Assembly (NCBI RefSeq): GCF_040954835.1
Contig: NC_090703.1
Location: 12,333,001 to 12,397,000 of the forward strand
From: Lepisosteus oculatus
Taxonomy: Eukaryota; Chordata; Actinopteri; Semionotiformes; Lepisosteidae
Reading direction: 5' to 3'
Length of the DNA stretch: 64,000 nucleotides
The number at the start of each line of letters is the position of its first letter. The stretch's first letter is position 1. The notes under the pieces are model-generated. The model was not told where the DNA came from. It ran no database searches and worked only from the letters and a program-made list of their open reading frames with translations. Position numbers and translations under genes: made by a program. Below are positions 1 to 11,819 of the stretch, in pieces.

Positions 1-125
1 GCAAAGGAAAAGGTAAAGTTTAATTCCTTGCTGAAAGGTAAAGAAAAGAAATACAACATATCAGCTGTTGAGCCTTCTTCACACATCTGAAGAAGGCTCC
101 ATAACCAGAACGTTGCGTGAACCTT
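1..125. repeat. Two opposed copies of a dispersed CTGAAGAAGG repeat
   Basis: Bases 1-85 read in reverse complement as the same dispersed repeat seen at 3194-3275 and 48825-48943: a GAAGAAGGCTC block, then a T/C-rich stretch, a TTTCAGCA block and an AATAAACC-like block. Bases 87-120 carry the head of the same repeat in the forward direction, so the two heads face away from each other and make a short inverted repeat around position 85. The left copy is cut by the window edge. The family is not named with certainty; a Penelope-like or SINE origin is possible. Confidence 0.5.
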
Positions 126-650
126 CACTTGGTCATATCCCAATTTTAGACTGTACGTTAAACGTAGTTATTGTTATCAATGATAAGGAAAGGGGAATCA
201 TGTAATGCAAGATTTCATCACAGGATTCAGCAGTTGTTGCCCTGATTCATGTTCATCATTGCCAAAAAGGAGCTCTTTGGTTAAGCCCAACTTGTATGCC
301 CATGCTTACCCATGTAAATCTGAGGACACTGAGAGGTTCGCCTGTGCCTTGCTTTGGAACTCTGTCTGTTGGTCAATGACTTCTGCAATAAAGCCAACTC
401 AGCCTAAAGCTCAAAGCATAAATTTCCTCTTTTATTTCTGCCTCTTGTACTGTAGGTGAAGATGCCACATGTCGCCTAGGCAAACTACACCCAGGACATG
501 CACTGCCAGAATAAGAAATACTACTTTACAGTAAGCTTTTTAATAAACCATAGCAATGTAACTTAACATGTTACTTGTGCCTTCACTCCCCAGGCAGATG
601 AATCCCCTATCATGCAGTTCTTTACAAACCCCGCCGGTTCCAGACAATCT

Positions 651-950
651 TGAGGAGTAATAAAGACCAGGATCCAAATCAGGTTTTTGATGGCCAGTTT
701 TCTATGGCATTCAGAGAAACGACACAAGTGAAAGTGAGATTTTTTTTTTTCTGGTCATAGCCTCTGTGGACTGAAACCGACTCCGTACTGGCAGTGTCCT
801 CAAGATGCGCTCTAAAGCCATGGCGCCATTTGTGGGAAATGCACAAGGTTTCGGTGCACAAAATAGCTGCATCAACAAGCCTGATGGAAATTAGGCTAAT
901 TGGGCATAATGTTTTTAAAAAGCATCGCCAGATTAAGAAATAAGCAGACA
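651..950. repeat. Diverged 300 bp duplicated segment, copy 1
   Basis: This stretch aligns by eye with 5168-5472 in the same orientation. Shared blocks include TGAGGAGTAA near the start, a GCCAGTT block, an ACACAA-GTGA-AGTAAGAT-like block, GGAAATTAG followed by AACTGGGCATAA or a variant of it, and an AAGAAA-AAGCAGA block at the end. Similarity is interrupted by small indels and looks like roughly 70 percent. It could be a tandem segmental duplication or two copies of an unnamed transposable element. No open frame is kept in both. Confidence 0.55.
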
Positions 951-1031
951 ATAAATACACAAATGTCCACAAGAGATCAAATGAAAAGGCTTGTGAAATT
1001 CAATTTCCAAAGGCATCATATGTCCATGTTG

Positions 1032-1048
1032 TAACCCTAACCCTAACC
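1032..1048. repeat. Short interstitial telomere-like repeat
   Basis: About two and a half units of the vertebrate telomere hexamer, read as TAACCC, occur in a row. The array is too short to indicate a chromosome end and is noted only as a short interstitial tract. Confidence 0.6.
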
Positions 1049-1302
1049 ACCCAGCATATCCACCACTGGCACCGGACACTATGTAGGCATTTCTGTCTGG
1101 GTCCGGGGACAAGAAGACAGCAGGGACAGTTACTTCTGACTGAAACAGCACAAATCAGTAGCTGAAAATCCCTCACATTCTGTAGCCTCCCTACTGCTTT
1201 CCAAGAAACAGAGCACACCATGTCTTCTTGTAATTTGAGCTCACTCCTCCCTGGTAGTAATTCTGCAAGAAACCTTGCTGGGCTGTCCAGAGACCTTACT
1301 TA

Positions 1303-1515
1303 CAGTGCCTTGCGAAAGTATTCGGCCCCCTTGAACTTTTCAACCTTTTGCCACATTTCAGGCTTCAAACATAAAGATATAAATTTTTTATTTTATGTGA
1401 AGAATCACCAACAAGTGGGACACAATTGTGAAGTGGAACGAAATCTATTGGATTTTTGAAACTTTTTTAACTAATAAAAAAATGAAAAGTGGGGCGTGCA
1501 AAATTATTCGGCCCC
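1303..1515 (+). repeat. Left terminal inverted repeat of the Tc1 element
   Basis: The 213 bp repeat matches the reverse complement of 2720-2932 with no difference that I can see. The outer TATTCGGCCCC motif lies near 1319 and the inner near 1504, the two presumed transposase binding sites of an IR/DR terminus. Confidence 0.93.
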
Positions 1516-1693
1516 TTTACTTTCAGTGCAGCAAACTCACTCCAGAAGTTCAGCGAGGATCTCTGAATGATCCAATGTTGTCCTAAATGACTGATGGTGA
1601 TAAATAGAATCCACCTGTGTGTAATCAAGTCTCTGTATAAATGCACCTGCTCTGTGATAGTCTCAAGGTTCTGTTGAAAGCGCAGAGAGCATC

Positions 1694-2713
1694 ATGAAGA
1701 CCAAGGAACACACCAGGCAGGTCCGTAATACTGTTGTGGAGAAGTTTAAAGCCGGATTTGGATACAAAAAGATTTCCCAAGCTTCAAACATCCCAAGGAG
1801 CACTGTGCAAGCGATCATCTTGAAATGGAAGGAGTATCAGACCACTGCAAATCTACCAAGACCTGGCCGTCCCTCTAAACTTTCAGCTCAGACAAGGAGA
1901 AGACTGATCAGAGATGCAGCCAAGAGGCCCATGATCACTCTGGATGAACTGCAGAGAACTACAGCTGAGGTGGGAGAGTCTGTCCATAGGACAACAATCA
2001 GTCTTACACTGCACAAATCTGGCCTTTATGGAAGAGTGGCAAGAAGAAAGCCATTTCTCAAAGATATCCATAAAAAGTCTCGTCTAAAGATTGCCACAAG
2101 CCACCTGGAAGACACCCCAAACATGTGGAAGAAGGTGCTCTGGTCAGATGAAACCAAAATTGAACTTTTGGGCCACAATGCAAAATGATATGTTTGGCGT
2201 AAAAGCAACACAGCTCATCACCCTCAACACACCATCCCCACTGTCAAACGTGGTGGTGGCAGCATCATGGTTTGGGCCTGCTTTTCTTCAGCAGGGACAG
2301 GGAAGATGGTTAAAATTGAGGGGAAGATGGATGCAGCCAAATACAGGACCATTCTGGATGAAAACCTTTTGGAGTCTGCAAAAGACCTGAAACTGGGACG
2401 GAGATTTATCTTCCAACAAGACAATGATCCCAAACATACAGCAAAATCTACAAAGGAATGGTTCACAAATAAACGTATCCAGGTGTTTGAATGGCCAAGT
2501 CAAAGTCCAGACCTGAATCCAATCGAGAATCTGTGGAAAGAGCTGAAAACTGCTGTTCACAAACGCTCTCCATCCAACCTCACTGAGCTCGAGCTGTTTT
2601 GCAAGGAAGAATGGGCAAGAATTTCAGTCTCTTGATGTGCAAAACTGATAGAGACATACCCCAAGCGACTTGCAGCTGTAATCGCAGCAAAAAGTGGCTC
2701 TACAAAGTATTAA
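1694..2713 (+). pseudogene. Tc1-type DDE transposase with two nonsense codons
   Basis: The reading frame runs 340 codons from the ATG at 1694 to a TAA at 2711, the normal Tc1 transposase length, but contains TGA at codons 165 (2186) and 314 (2633). No frameshift is needed: the three pieces share one frame. Both TGAs sit where the family has arginine and are explained by CGA to TGA, that is, decay of a methylated CpG. The N-terminal helix-turn-helix DNA-binding half and a PGRPSK motif (residues 57-62) are present. The catalytic triad is intact: Asp152 in WSDET, Asp243 in QQDNDPKHT and Glu278 in LNPIENLW, which gives exactly the DD34E spacing of Tc1. The enzyme would cut and paste the element at TA sites. 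Confidence 0.95.
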
Positions 2714-2719
2714 CGCAAG

Positions 2720-2932
2720 GGGGCCGAATAATTTTGCACGCCCCACTTTTCATTTTTTTATTAGTTAAAAAAGTTTCAAAAATCCAATAGATTTCGTTCC
2801 ACTTCACAATTGTGTCCCACTTGTTGGTGATTCTTCACATAAAATAAAAAATTTATATCTTTATGTTTGAAGCCTGAAATGTGGCAAAAGGTTGAAAAGT
2901 TCAAGGGGGCCGAATACTTTCGCAAGGCACTG
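2720..2932 (-). repeat. Right terminal inverted repeat of the Tc1 element
   Basis: Mirror image of 1303-1515 over 213 bp with no visible mismatch. The TA at 2933-2934 is the flanking target-site dinucleotide. Confidence 0.93.
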
Positions 2933-3193
2933 TATATACTGTTGACAACAGGAGGGGGTACTTCCACAACTGGCAGGTTAACTGCCTTTTTGAAAGCCAC
3001 ACAAAAATGCATTTGCTGGTAAAGGACAACACTGTTCCAACAACACGGCTTACTATGACTTTTATTAGAACCTTTTTTCTGTTTAGAAATCCAATAATGA
3101 ATACCTTAGTGGATTAAACAAATGTCTGCCCCTAATTTCCATTATTATAGCAACACCAAAAAACCATGGCATATTCAAGTCAAACAAATCAGA

Positions 3194-3275
3194 ACCTGAA
3201 GAAGGCTCTACGGCCGAAACAGTGAGTTTTTCTTCTCTTTTCAGCATGGAATAAACCTTTACTTTTTCCAAATAA
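3194..3275 (+). repeat. Copy of the dispersed CTGAAGAAGG repeat
   Basis: This copy has CCTGAAGAAGGC, a short loop, GGCCGAAAC, a T/C-rich tract, TTTTCAGCATGGAATAAACC and a T-rich end. The same order is seen at 48825-48943 and, reversed, at the left window edge. The CTGAAGA...GAAAC core can fold into a GGC/GCC hairpin. Confidence 0.6.
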
Positions 3276-3479
3276 CAGAACAGCTCACTGCAGCAAAACT
3301 GCCCTGTTTACATAAAGTTATATCTGGCTCTGCATTCATGAGGTCCCCATAATTTCAAAACTTGTAACTGATGTTTAAAATAACTGTGCACATGAGTAAT
3401 TGAAACACAACGGTTAATATATAGTGAAGATCTATTCAGATCCAGCAAGAGGAAGATATCTGACCCGCAATTTGGCTTT

Positions 3480-3905
3480 ATTGATCCAAGGATTTAATCC
3501 AGTCATTCCTTAAAAGGAGCAATGAGAGCTTGGCTAGATATCTTGGTGCAGACTACCACAACCCTTTGAATAAAGAAGTACTCTTGTTTATAGTTTTTAA
3601 TGTACTTCCCCTATGCTTCCATTTTTGTCCTCTGGTTCTTGTTTCACTCTTGACTGTGAAGAAGTCCAGTGGGTTGATTTTGTTACTGCCCATGAGGACT
3701 GTGAATACTCAAATCAGGACCTCTTGTAGTGCTTGTTAAAGTAAAAAGAGTCATTCTTTTTAGCCAGTGAGAATGCGTCATTCTTCTGAGTCTCAGAAAG
3801 TGCCTTGAACAGACTGACACAGGAGAAGCAATTGCTTTGTTGTACTGTGGTGACCAAAATTGAAGACAATTCTAAATGAGGTCTTCCTAATTTAACTTCT
3901 GCTTT
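3480..3905 (-). mobile_element. Degraded 3' end of a CR1-like LINE (reverse transcriptase C-terminus)
   Basis: Read on the minus strand, the piece gives broken fragments of the reverse transcriptase tail of a CR1-type LINE: a TRGQKWKHRGS-like block (plus-strand 3620-3690), then an F-x-QRVV-like block. The same family is seen at 49575-49850 (minus) and at 11820-12790, 31376-31425 and 59018-59120 (plus). Frameshifts and stops show it is dead. Confidence 0.6.
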
Positions 3906-5167
3906 TACATATATGTCCTAACCTTGTTTGCCTTTTTATTGCTTTTCAACATGATCTACAAGCTGCAAATGATGTGTCCAAATAAACTAAGAATTTTCAT
4001 AAGCAGGTTATTCAAGTTCAGCGTTTTCCCATTTCAGATTAATGTTGTTGCGCTATGCATGTAACACTGCACACTTGTTACACTTATTAGTTTATGTGAA
4101 ACAAGATGAATGAGCAGAACCTGAAGAATTTTTATCAAAGTCCTAAAATATCTTCCCAAGTGCCCCGACGCCTGTAAAAAGCAGCAGTAGAAAGTGATTT
4201 CTGGGGTTTGCAAATGAACAGGTGTAAGGGACAGACAAATAAGAAAACACCATTGTTATTTCTGTACAGTAGTACTGTAATAAATGTGTAGTGTGATGCA
4301 GTGGAAACCTGTTACTGGTGCTCTCTCCCATTCACTACAGTAAGGTTAGAAAACCCGAGAGGCAAGTGGGAAGAGGTCTGTCACACTTTTAATAGTTTTA
4401 ATAAACTGAGAACAAGCAAAACACTCTTCTCAATATTCTTTACTTAATTTCTTGTATTCACATGGAAATTCACTGCATTATGAATATACATTGTGCGAGA
4501 TGTCCGAGTTTCCTACATGTGATTTATGAATGTGTGAAATGCTTCTTGTCATTGGGGATGATGTTCACTTCAATTTGTGTATGTTAAGTTTATCAGTGTT
4601 GGTTCCATGTAAGATGTTTATGTTGGAAGCGGTTATTTTACTTTTGCTGTAATGCTACATGTACTATAAGTCAAGTCATGAGGTGCCAAGAAGCACTCAA
4701 ACTAACCGTCCTCTCTCAATATTCTTTATTTACAGTGACAGCCGTGCTGTGCCTGTGACGCTGCAGTGCATGAAACTATCGCCACCAGAGCTGGTGATAA
4801 GTGTCTGTGTCTTTCCACCTCCAGCTGTTTTACTCACTCTTTAATGAAGTGTAATAAATACTGTATGTTAAACTACACTCAATAGTGATGTCTCATCTAC
4901 AGTAGGTTTAGTGAATATTTGTTCGCCCTAGAAAATGGTAGAGATTTCCAGTACATTTACTAATGTAAGTGACATCTCTGTAAAAGCCTACAGATACTGA
5001 AGTAAGTATTCATGCCCGCTATACACGACTCCTTTCATTTTGTTTGCTCAGGCGTGTTGCAGTCCTAGATCACAATGGAGCACGTTACTGGAACGAGAGT
5101 TTTGCTTTCTATCAAAGCACAGAAAAGCTCTTGTAAAGGCCAAAGGGGACATGCTACCAAACATGTC
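3906..5167. other. Gene-free spacer
   Basis: AT-rich, CpG-poor sequence with no ORF longer than about 60 codons and no recognised repeat. Confidence 0.5.
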
Positions 5168-5472
5168 TGAGGAGTAAGACAGACCAGAATCCACATCAAA
5201 TCTTTCACTTGCCAGTTATGTAGGGTATTCACCAAAATTACACAAATGTGAGAGTAAGATCTTGTTTTTCTTGAAGAGCTCTCTGCTGTCCAAAGCTTGC
5301 CACCGGTTCTTCAAACAGAATTGTTCTCCAAACTGACACAGGTCTTGAGACCCGTTTTAAAGCCATTTGATCAGTGTGGCTGTCTGCAGTAGTTACATCC
5401 ACAAGGCTTAAGGAAATTAGATTAACTGGGCATAAATTAAAACAATTTCAGGGTAAGAAACAAGCAGAAATG
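5168..5472. repeat. Diverged 300 bp duplicated segment, copy 2
   Basis: Partner of 651-950, in the same orientation and about 4.5 kb away. The blocks occur in the same order with scattered substitutions and small indels. Neighbouring sequence beyond both ends does not match, so the duplicated unit seems to be about 300 bp. Confidence 0.55.
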
Positions 5473-8400
5473 GAAGAAATCACTGAGCATTGCAGTGTAC
5501 TCCCTGAAAGCAGAGGGCAGCAATGTGAGTCAAAGCTGTCTAGAGAGTGGACTTCTGATCACATTCGCAGGCGAGGGAATGATTAATCCATTGAGAGCTC
5601 TGATACTCTGTGACACAGCTGCTGTGCTGTGTGGGACGATGCATGTTATTTTAAAATTTTGTCATGTTGGACAGTAAACGGAACATAACATTTTGTGTTC
5701 ATTGCTCCCTTAATACAAATTACTGCTCACAATACTTCACAGAGTCCAAAAAACAAAACTATACCCTGGTCTTCAATTTAGCAGCACTTTTGCATTGCTA
5801 CCTACATTTGAATACATGCAAATCTGCACTGAAGTTATATTCTTTGAAATGGAGCTGTAATTTCAAACTAAAAGAAATATCAACAGGACATCATTAAAGC
5901 TACACAAAATGTCACCATCACTTCTCTTTTATAAAAGGCAATACAGTGGGTGTAAAACAAACACTGCGTCATTAATTTCGGTGAGGAATCAGTGAGAAAA
6001 GCATAATTTCCCCAGAATATAGACTGCAGCTGTGCTGTGACTTCTTCTCTGGGTGTAAAACCTGCCTACTACTGTGGGCGAAAGCGAATATTGAACTGTT
6101 TCAAAAATGTAACAAAAAAAAAAACACATGGCAAAAAATAATGTTGTGGACACTTCACAAAAGATCAGACAGGAGCAGACAATTCTTCGGACTTTATGTT
6201 CAAATCCTGTACCATCCACCCAGAAGACCACAGATCTCTTCAAGCCATTAGCAGAACTGGAAGCAGCTAAGATGCCAGTGCATTGGTGTTTGTGCCACTG
6301 CTAGATGATTCACACACTGCGGAATCATGCTGCACAGTCACACACCTTCAGGTCTGCTAACTGTGAGCACAGAGATAGATTGCAGTCAACGGTGGTGCAT
6401 AATTCAGATCGCTCTGATGGGTTTATTTAGATGTAACATACATGTCTACCATACACATGTTTTACAAGCGCTTACTGCATGTCATTTTTTTAGATTTAGA
6501 ATGCAGGATTTACTGGTTACTGTTTACCACCTCTGATTAAGGCAAAGTCACCAATGACTTGCATTTGCTTTAGTAAATCAGATCTTTAAGGAAATGTCAG
6601 TCATTGTCATGGAAGACAACATGTACAAAATACATAACAGAGCATTCAATGAGGAAATTAAAAGGATACATTTTTAATGGATTTTTTTCATACTCTCAGC
6701 TCAAATTTACCAGGAAGAGCACACATACCACATGCCATCCATACCTGCACAGAGTTAGGCACCCCTTGTAGTTTCAAAACTATTTTCCAATATGTAAACA
6801 GGATTTACCGTCACCTTCATTCGAACACACAATTGCCAAGAGTCTTTGTTTCCTCTTTATTCTCCAACAGCAGCGTGGGTATACAACCTACTTAGGATTC
6901 AACGACTTTTACCTCCAAACAAAATTGTAAATTTTACAGCTGTGGTTTTGGCAAAGCTCCATGGAAGCCTTAATTTTATTTGAAGTTTGGTCCGGCCATG
7001 TGAAATACATTATCTTCTACAAAATGAAATGCTCAGGAGTGTCTGCTGCGTGGTAAGTTGTAAAGTTGTAAAGACGAGTCCACTAGGGAAAAGACTACTA
7101 GGAGCTCTCCACAGAATGGCCTATGGAACAAGCGTACTGGTACGTGCAACCATGATTAAAGCATTCTGTGTACAAGGGAAATAGAGTGTTGGCACTGTTC
7201 CCTTCACACAAGTGGCCTGGATGGCAAGATCTCTGACAGTAGCAATGTCTTTAACAGGCAATAGGCTCCTTCAAATTCTGTATTTCTATCAATTTTAGAG
7301 TCATTCAAGTGACCTGCCCTCCCATTTAACCCAATCATCCTAGTCTGCATGATCTGAATGACTTAAGTGAATAGATAAAACAAAAAGAAATAAAAAATAC
7401 CAAAGATGACCTTTTGTTTCCCATTTATTTGAGGTGGCAGGAGATTTACGTAGTGCTACCCTCTTGCAATGAGGGAGGAGTCCCAGCTCCACAAATGCAG
7501 ACTTCCTTCACTCTGAGAGCAATGACGAACAGCTACAGAAATGTACTTCAGCTTGGACAACTGCTGAGCTGTAGATGTATACATGACGTTGTAGGAAGGC
7601 AACAGAGGAAGACTATCCCAAATTGAAAGTCAAATTCAACCAATCCTTGAATGTGAATAGATCCTAGAGGATTATCCTTCATGAAGAAGAGGGGTAATAC
7701 AGGTCACTCGCTGTGGAAGAGTCCCTGGTTGATTACTGGGCTTGCGAGCTGCATGCATTTACCTCATTAATGCATACTTGCAGCTTTCAAAACTAGCAGA
7801 TGGATGGGTGACACGAGGAAAGTCAACGGCTGGAGAGGTCGATGCGGTGTCAGAAAAAGCTAAAGAGGCAGTGTAGGCAGGCGCATCTCACAGCCAGCAT
7901 TCCAGGCACCGGAAATGAAGAAGGCTCTGCACGCACAAAGACGACAACGTTTATTTTGGGAGATTTGGGGAGGAAGGAGACGCAGCTGGGACTAGCCACT
8001 CAATCCCAAAGCAATTCTCACCCTGGACCTGTGCTAGAACACCAGCTGAATTCATGCTCCACATTAGACAGCCCAGGCTGACTGTCACTCGCTTGCCTTT
8101 GCAGTTCTGTTCCTGGATGCAGCCAAACAACACTGGTGCTATGGCTGAGGCACTGTCACAAAACTAACTAATTACAGGCTAAATACCTTTTGAAACAAAA
8201 TTTCAAAGCAAGTAAAACAGCTGCTTTTTAACCATCCTTGTGCCACTAACATGGCCAGTGTACTTGAAGCCCAAAAACCATTCCCACGATCATAGCTCTT
8301 GATATATAAAATCCTCAGAATATAGAGTAGTCCAGCAGTTGAAGTTGAAGGGGCTGTTCTAGGAGCCTGAGCTCTGCCAATGACTCACCGTGCTTTACCA

Positions 8401-8546
8401 TAAGCAAGTTAACCTTCTTGTGTTCTGCTCTGCAGGGTCAGATGTACAGCTGAGCTCCTACTGTAAGAGACTGCAGCAGCAATTGTCTATGCACAGCTCA
8501 CCCCATAGTCTCTGTAAGACACTTTGAATTAAAGCACCTTTAATTC
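5473..8546. other. Gene-free spacer
   Basis: No ORF with recognisable domains. A weak GAAGAAGGCTCTGCACG block at 7917-7933 resembles the dispersed CTGAAGAAGG repeat, but too little matches to call a copy. Confidence 0.45.
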
Positions 8547-8569
8547 AGCCACTGTAGAGTTTTACCACA
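8547..8569 (+). repeat. 23 bp exact inverted match, left arm
   Basis: This 23 bp word occurs again as its reverse complement at 10495-10517, and similarity falls away quickly outside it. The surrounding sequence is rich in homeodomain-type TAATTA and ATTAAA words. Confidence 0.7.
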
Positions 8570-9744
8570 ATTAAAGTGACTAATTATCGTTAAGGGAGGA
8601 ACAATAGCTCTCTGACCTCCTTCGTTATTCCCCTCAGTTCACCACAAACAACCACCTCTGAAAAAAGCAGCCGACGAGCTGCCCTTTTCCTGACAGAGCG
8701 CTGCACTTGTCCTGCTCTGCCCGCTGTTCTGTCTTTCTCAAACTCCCACACCCCAGCCTAACAACACTGCGCCAACCACCCCACGCTCATGTGCTTTAAA
8801 AATAGTCATGAAACCGCCTTCACAAAATTAACACAAACAACAAAAGAACAGAAAAGCCTTTGGGAATCACCCTTGTCAGAAGCACAGTGATCACTCCCAG
8901 TTACCTAGACCTTCAGAAACGTTTCAGTCTGCCGATACAAGGCCTGTGCAGCAGCAGTTAACTCGAGATGACAAACATCAAGCCACGGTCAATGAAAATG
9001 AGAAAGAGCACTTACTGAGCAGACGATGTTTGCCTCCAAGAGCCTCTTGGAATTTTGATGCTGCCCTAAATGTTTAAGAGAAGGTGCTTTTGCATTATAT
9101 GATACGGGCTTTAATACTAACCTTGCTATTGTTAGTCCCCGGAGATCACACCTCCCATCTAAATGTGGTGAACAGCCCCCTTCAAAAACCCTTAGCCAGG
9201 CACTCTTCAGTAAAATCTATTTTGAGCCCTCTTCATTTTCTGCTGTTGTGCTCTCCATTCTATCACTCCCACAATGTGCACATGAGACCTTGCCCAACCT
9301 GAAAGACGTAATTCTACTCAGGACTTCACTAAAGGTTTGTACGGTTAATGCTTTCAATGACACTGCTCGTTAGACGTCTCTCCCCTGGAATCTCCTTATC
9401 AGTGTTGAGTGTAGGTTTTTCTTTCAGCTGAAGATTCCTGCCTTCGCTCAGATGATCGTCAAAAGGAAATGCCCCCTTAAAAACCCACCAATTAGGCTTC
9501 ACGAAAACCTGCCGATCAAGATGTTTTAAAGGAAAAAAATAGGCTGGATGAACTCCTTTTCTGCTTCAGTATAAAAAGATATTTAACTGTACCTGACATA
9601 CCATTTGGAACAAACAAATTAGCTGTTGAATCAGTTTTTTTTGTAAATCCAACAGATCACAAAACCAATATTCCCTCCTGTTCTGGAGTGTTCTCTGGGT
9701 TTATTCTTCTATGGACACATAACTTAACTTCATTTTAATCTATC

Positions 9745-9880
9745 ATTCACTGAATTGGTTTATATTACCCCTGTTTTCAGGTCTTTACCCATTGAGGTCT
9801 GTACAGGTAGGTTTCTTATAGAACCTGTTACACTGGGGCCCTTCAGGACCAGGAGTGAGTATCCCTGCATGAGGGTATGC
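9745..9880 (+). repeat. Dispersed repeat, copy 1
   Basis: Shares a series of blocks with 11671-11815: TTCACT, GGT.TATATTACC.CTGTTT, GGTCTTTAC.CATT, and an end block like CCAGGA(C/T)CAGGAG(A/T)G followed by ATC or TATCCCTG. This end block is typical of a common dispersed fish repeat. No coding capacity is visible. Confidence 0.5.
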
Positions 9881-10494
9881 ATTTATACGCAGAGAGGTAA
9901 GGCACTGACCTCATCAGGGCCTGAAGGTCTGGCCTCTTGTTTCATACACCCACAAACCTTTGTGTAAGGAAAACTTCTTACTCTTTTTAATCGAGGTTTT
10001 ACTACACAAATGAGTCCTCTGGTTTCAGGAATTAATCTGTACGGGTCTGCAGTGACCTTGTTAAGTTCCTTTCAGGATTTTAAAATCAAGTGTCCCCAAA
10101 AACTGCTCGGTTCAAAATAACGAAACTTGTGTTTTAGCCTGTCTTTGCACAACCCTAGTTGTTGTTAATATTAAATAATAAAGTACAGCTTTTCAAGAAA
10201 CTTTAAGCACTAATGTTATTGATAAGCCCAGCCAACAGATATCTGCTATAATCTGCTATGAGTGCATAATATTGTTGATTATTCTTAAAACTTTCATATT
10301 TATTTAGTCTTCAATCGTCTAAAATTCTCAAATACTTCCACCAAGTCTCTAAAGCACTTACAAAGTTATTAAATGCTGCTTATTTACTGTACAAGACCCT
10401 AAAATCCACTCAGGAGTGTTACAGTTACAGGTGTATCACTGATTCTGCATCACCTGTCAATTCTTGAGGGTAACACGTATGTGCTAATGAAAAA

Positions 10495-10517
10495 TGTGGT
10501 AAAACTCTACAGTGGCT
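10495..10517 (-). repeat. 23 bp exact inverted match, right arm
   Basis: Reverse complement of 8547-8569 with no mismatch over 23 bp. The arms are 1.9 kb apart. Confidence 0.7.
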
Positions 10518-11670
10518 AAACGTTATATTCTAGTTTATTGTATCTTTGGCTGATATTGTAGGCCTGTTTCTGGTTTTCAGGTGTCTGGGCTCCTCAGGGA
10601 CAGTAGACAATGTATTGTGCTCATTACATCCCCTCTGCTCTCCAATTTACATGCCACCCATTAACATTCACAGAACAGTCATTACGTACAGAACGAAACA
10701 ACACCTGCAAAACAAAGAGCACAGCATGAAGTATTTGAACAATTAGAACTATTTTATAACTATGCTGGTAAACCATTACACTCACCCCACAAGAGGTTTA
10801 AGCTTGTTAAACTGAAGTTAATAAAGTGAAATAAGAGCTACGCAGTCTTTGCCAGGGCTCTGCTTATGTTTTTTGCAGCCCTGTGACTGCTACAGAATCA
10901 GCAAGTTATTCGCAAACAGCCAGCAGGTGAATGTCCATCGATTTATCTTACAGAGAAAGTACATCCGCTCTATGTGCTGCAAAATGAGCGATTCATAAAT
11001 CATGCAGTGCTGTCGGAATGTCAAAAACAAACATAAATAGAGGATGAGATGGAAGACATACCTGACTGTGACGCTCAGTGAAGCCATGAGTGGCTCACTC
11101 ACTCACATCACACTTCACATTATGTACTGTACATGCTTAACCAAATGATTCATAAGACATTCATATCACAGTAAAGGCATTAATTACACTAGTTAAAAAC
11201 AGTCCATCCTCAAAACTACAGTCTAAAAGCATCACATAGAGAAACTGTAGTAACTATTCTGTAGCATCTGGATAGGAACACCTCTGCAGACCAAAACAAC
11301 TCTGGAGGTTTAAGGGCCAATCAGTGCTACCAAGGGCAAACCAATCTTCCCAGCTAATCACTGCCTAACAAAGGTTGCGAATGTGCAGCATGACGCTCAG
11401 GTGAGGTTGGCATGTGGAGGCATTATGTCTGGAGGTCAGGAAGTAGAAGGTCAAACCATGCTGACAGAATATGAAACAGGACAGGATGCACCATTCACTG
11501 AAATATTAATTTCCAATACAGCAGTAGAACTCAACTGCCACGATGTGACAGCTTGTTTGAGAGATGGAAATAGAACCAATTAGGGTGAATACTCAAATTT
11601 AGGAGACCTTAACAGAGGAATGTTACAAGGATCTGCTTAGTAATACTGCTCTTTCTAATGCATTTGAATC

Positions 11671-11815
11671 TACTGTTCACTTAACTGGGTCTATATTACC
11701 ACTGTTTCTGGGTCTTTACTCATTCTTTATAAGATACCTACTGTACAATATAAAACCCAGAGGTGCACTACAACCCTCCAGGATCAGGAGAGGATCACTG
11801 ATCTAGGCTTGGATA
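11671..11815 (+). repeat. Dispersed repeat, copy 2
   Basis: Partner of 9745-9880 in the same orientation, with matching TATATTACC, CTGTTTC, GGGTCTTTACTCATT and CCTCCAGGATCAGGAG blocks. Confidence 0.5.
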
Positions 11816-11819
11816 AACA

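Larger units (their letters stand above)
1303..2932 (+). mobile_element. Tc1/mariner-family DNA transposon, complete element with dead transposase
   Basis: The element is 1630 bp, begins CAGTGCCTTG, ends CAAGGCACTG, and is flanked by TA on both sides (1301-1302 and 2933-2934), the target site that Tc1 elements duplicate. Its two terminal inverted repeats are 213 bp each and look identical. Each carries an outer and an inner copy of a TATTCGGCCCC-type motif, which is the IR/DR layout of fish Tc1 elements. The transposase between them is read on the plus strand and has two in-frame stops, so this copy should be non-autonomous, although its ends look intact for movement in trans. Families with very similar ends occur in many teleosts and in lampreys. 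Confidence 0.96.
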
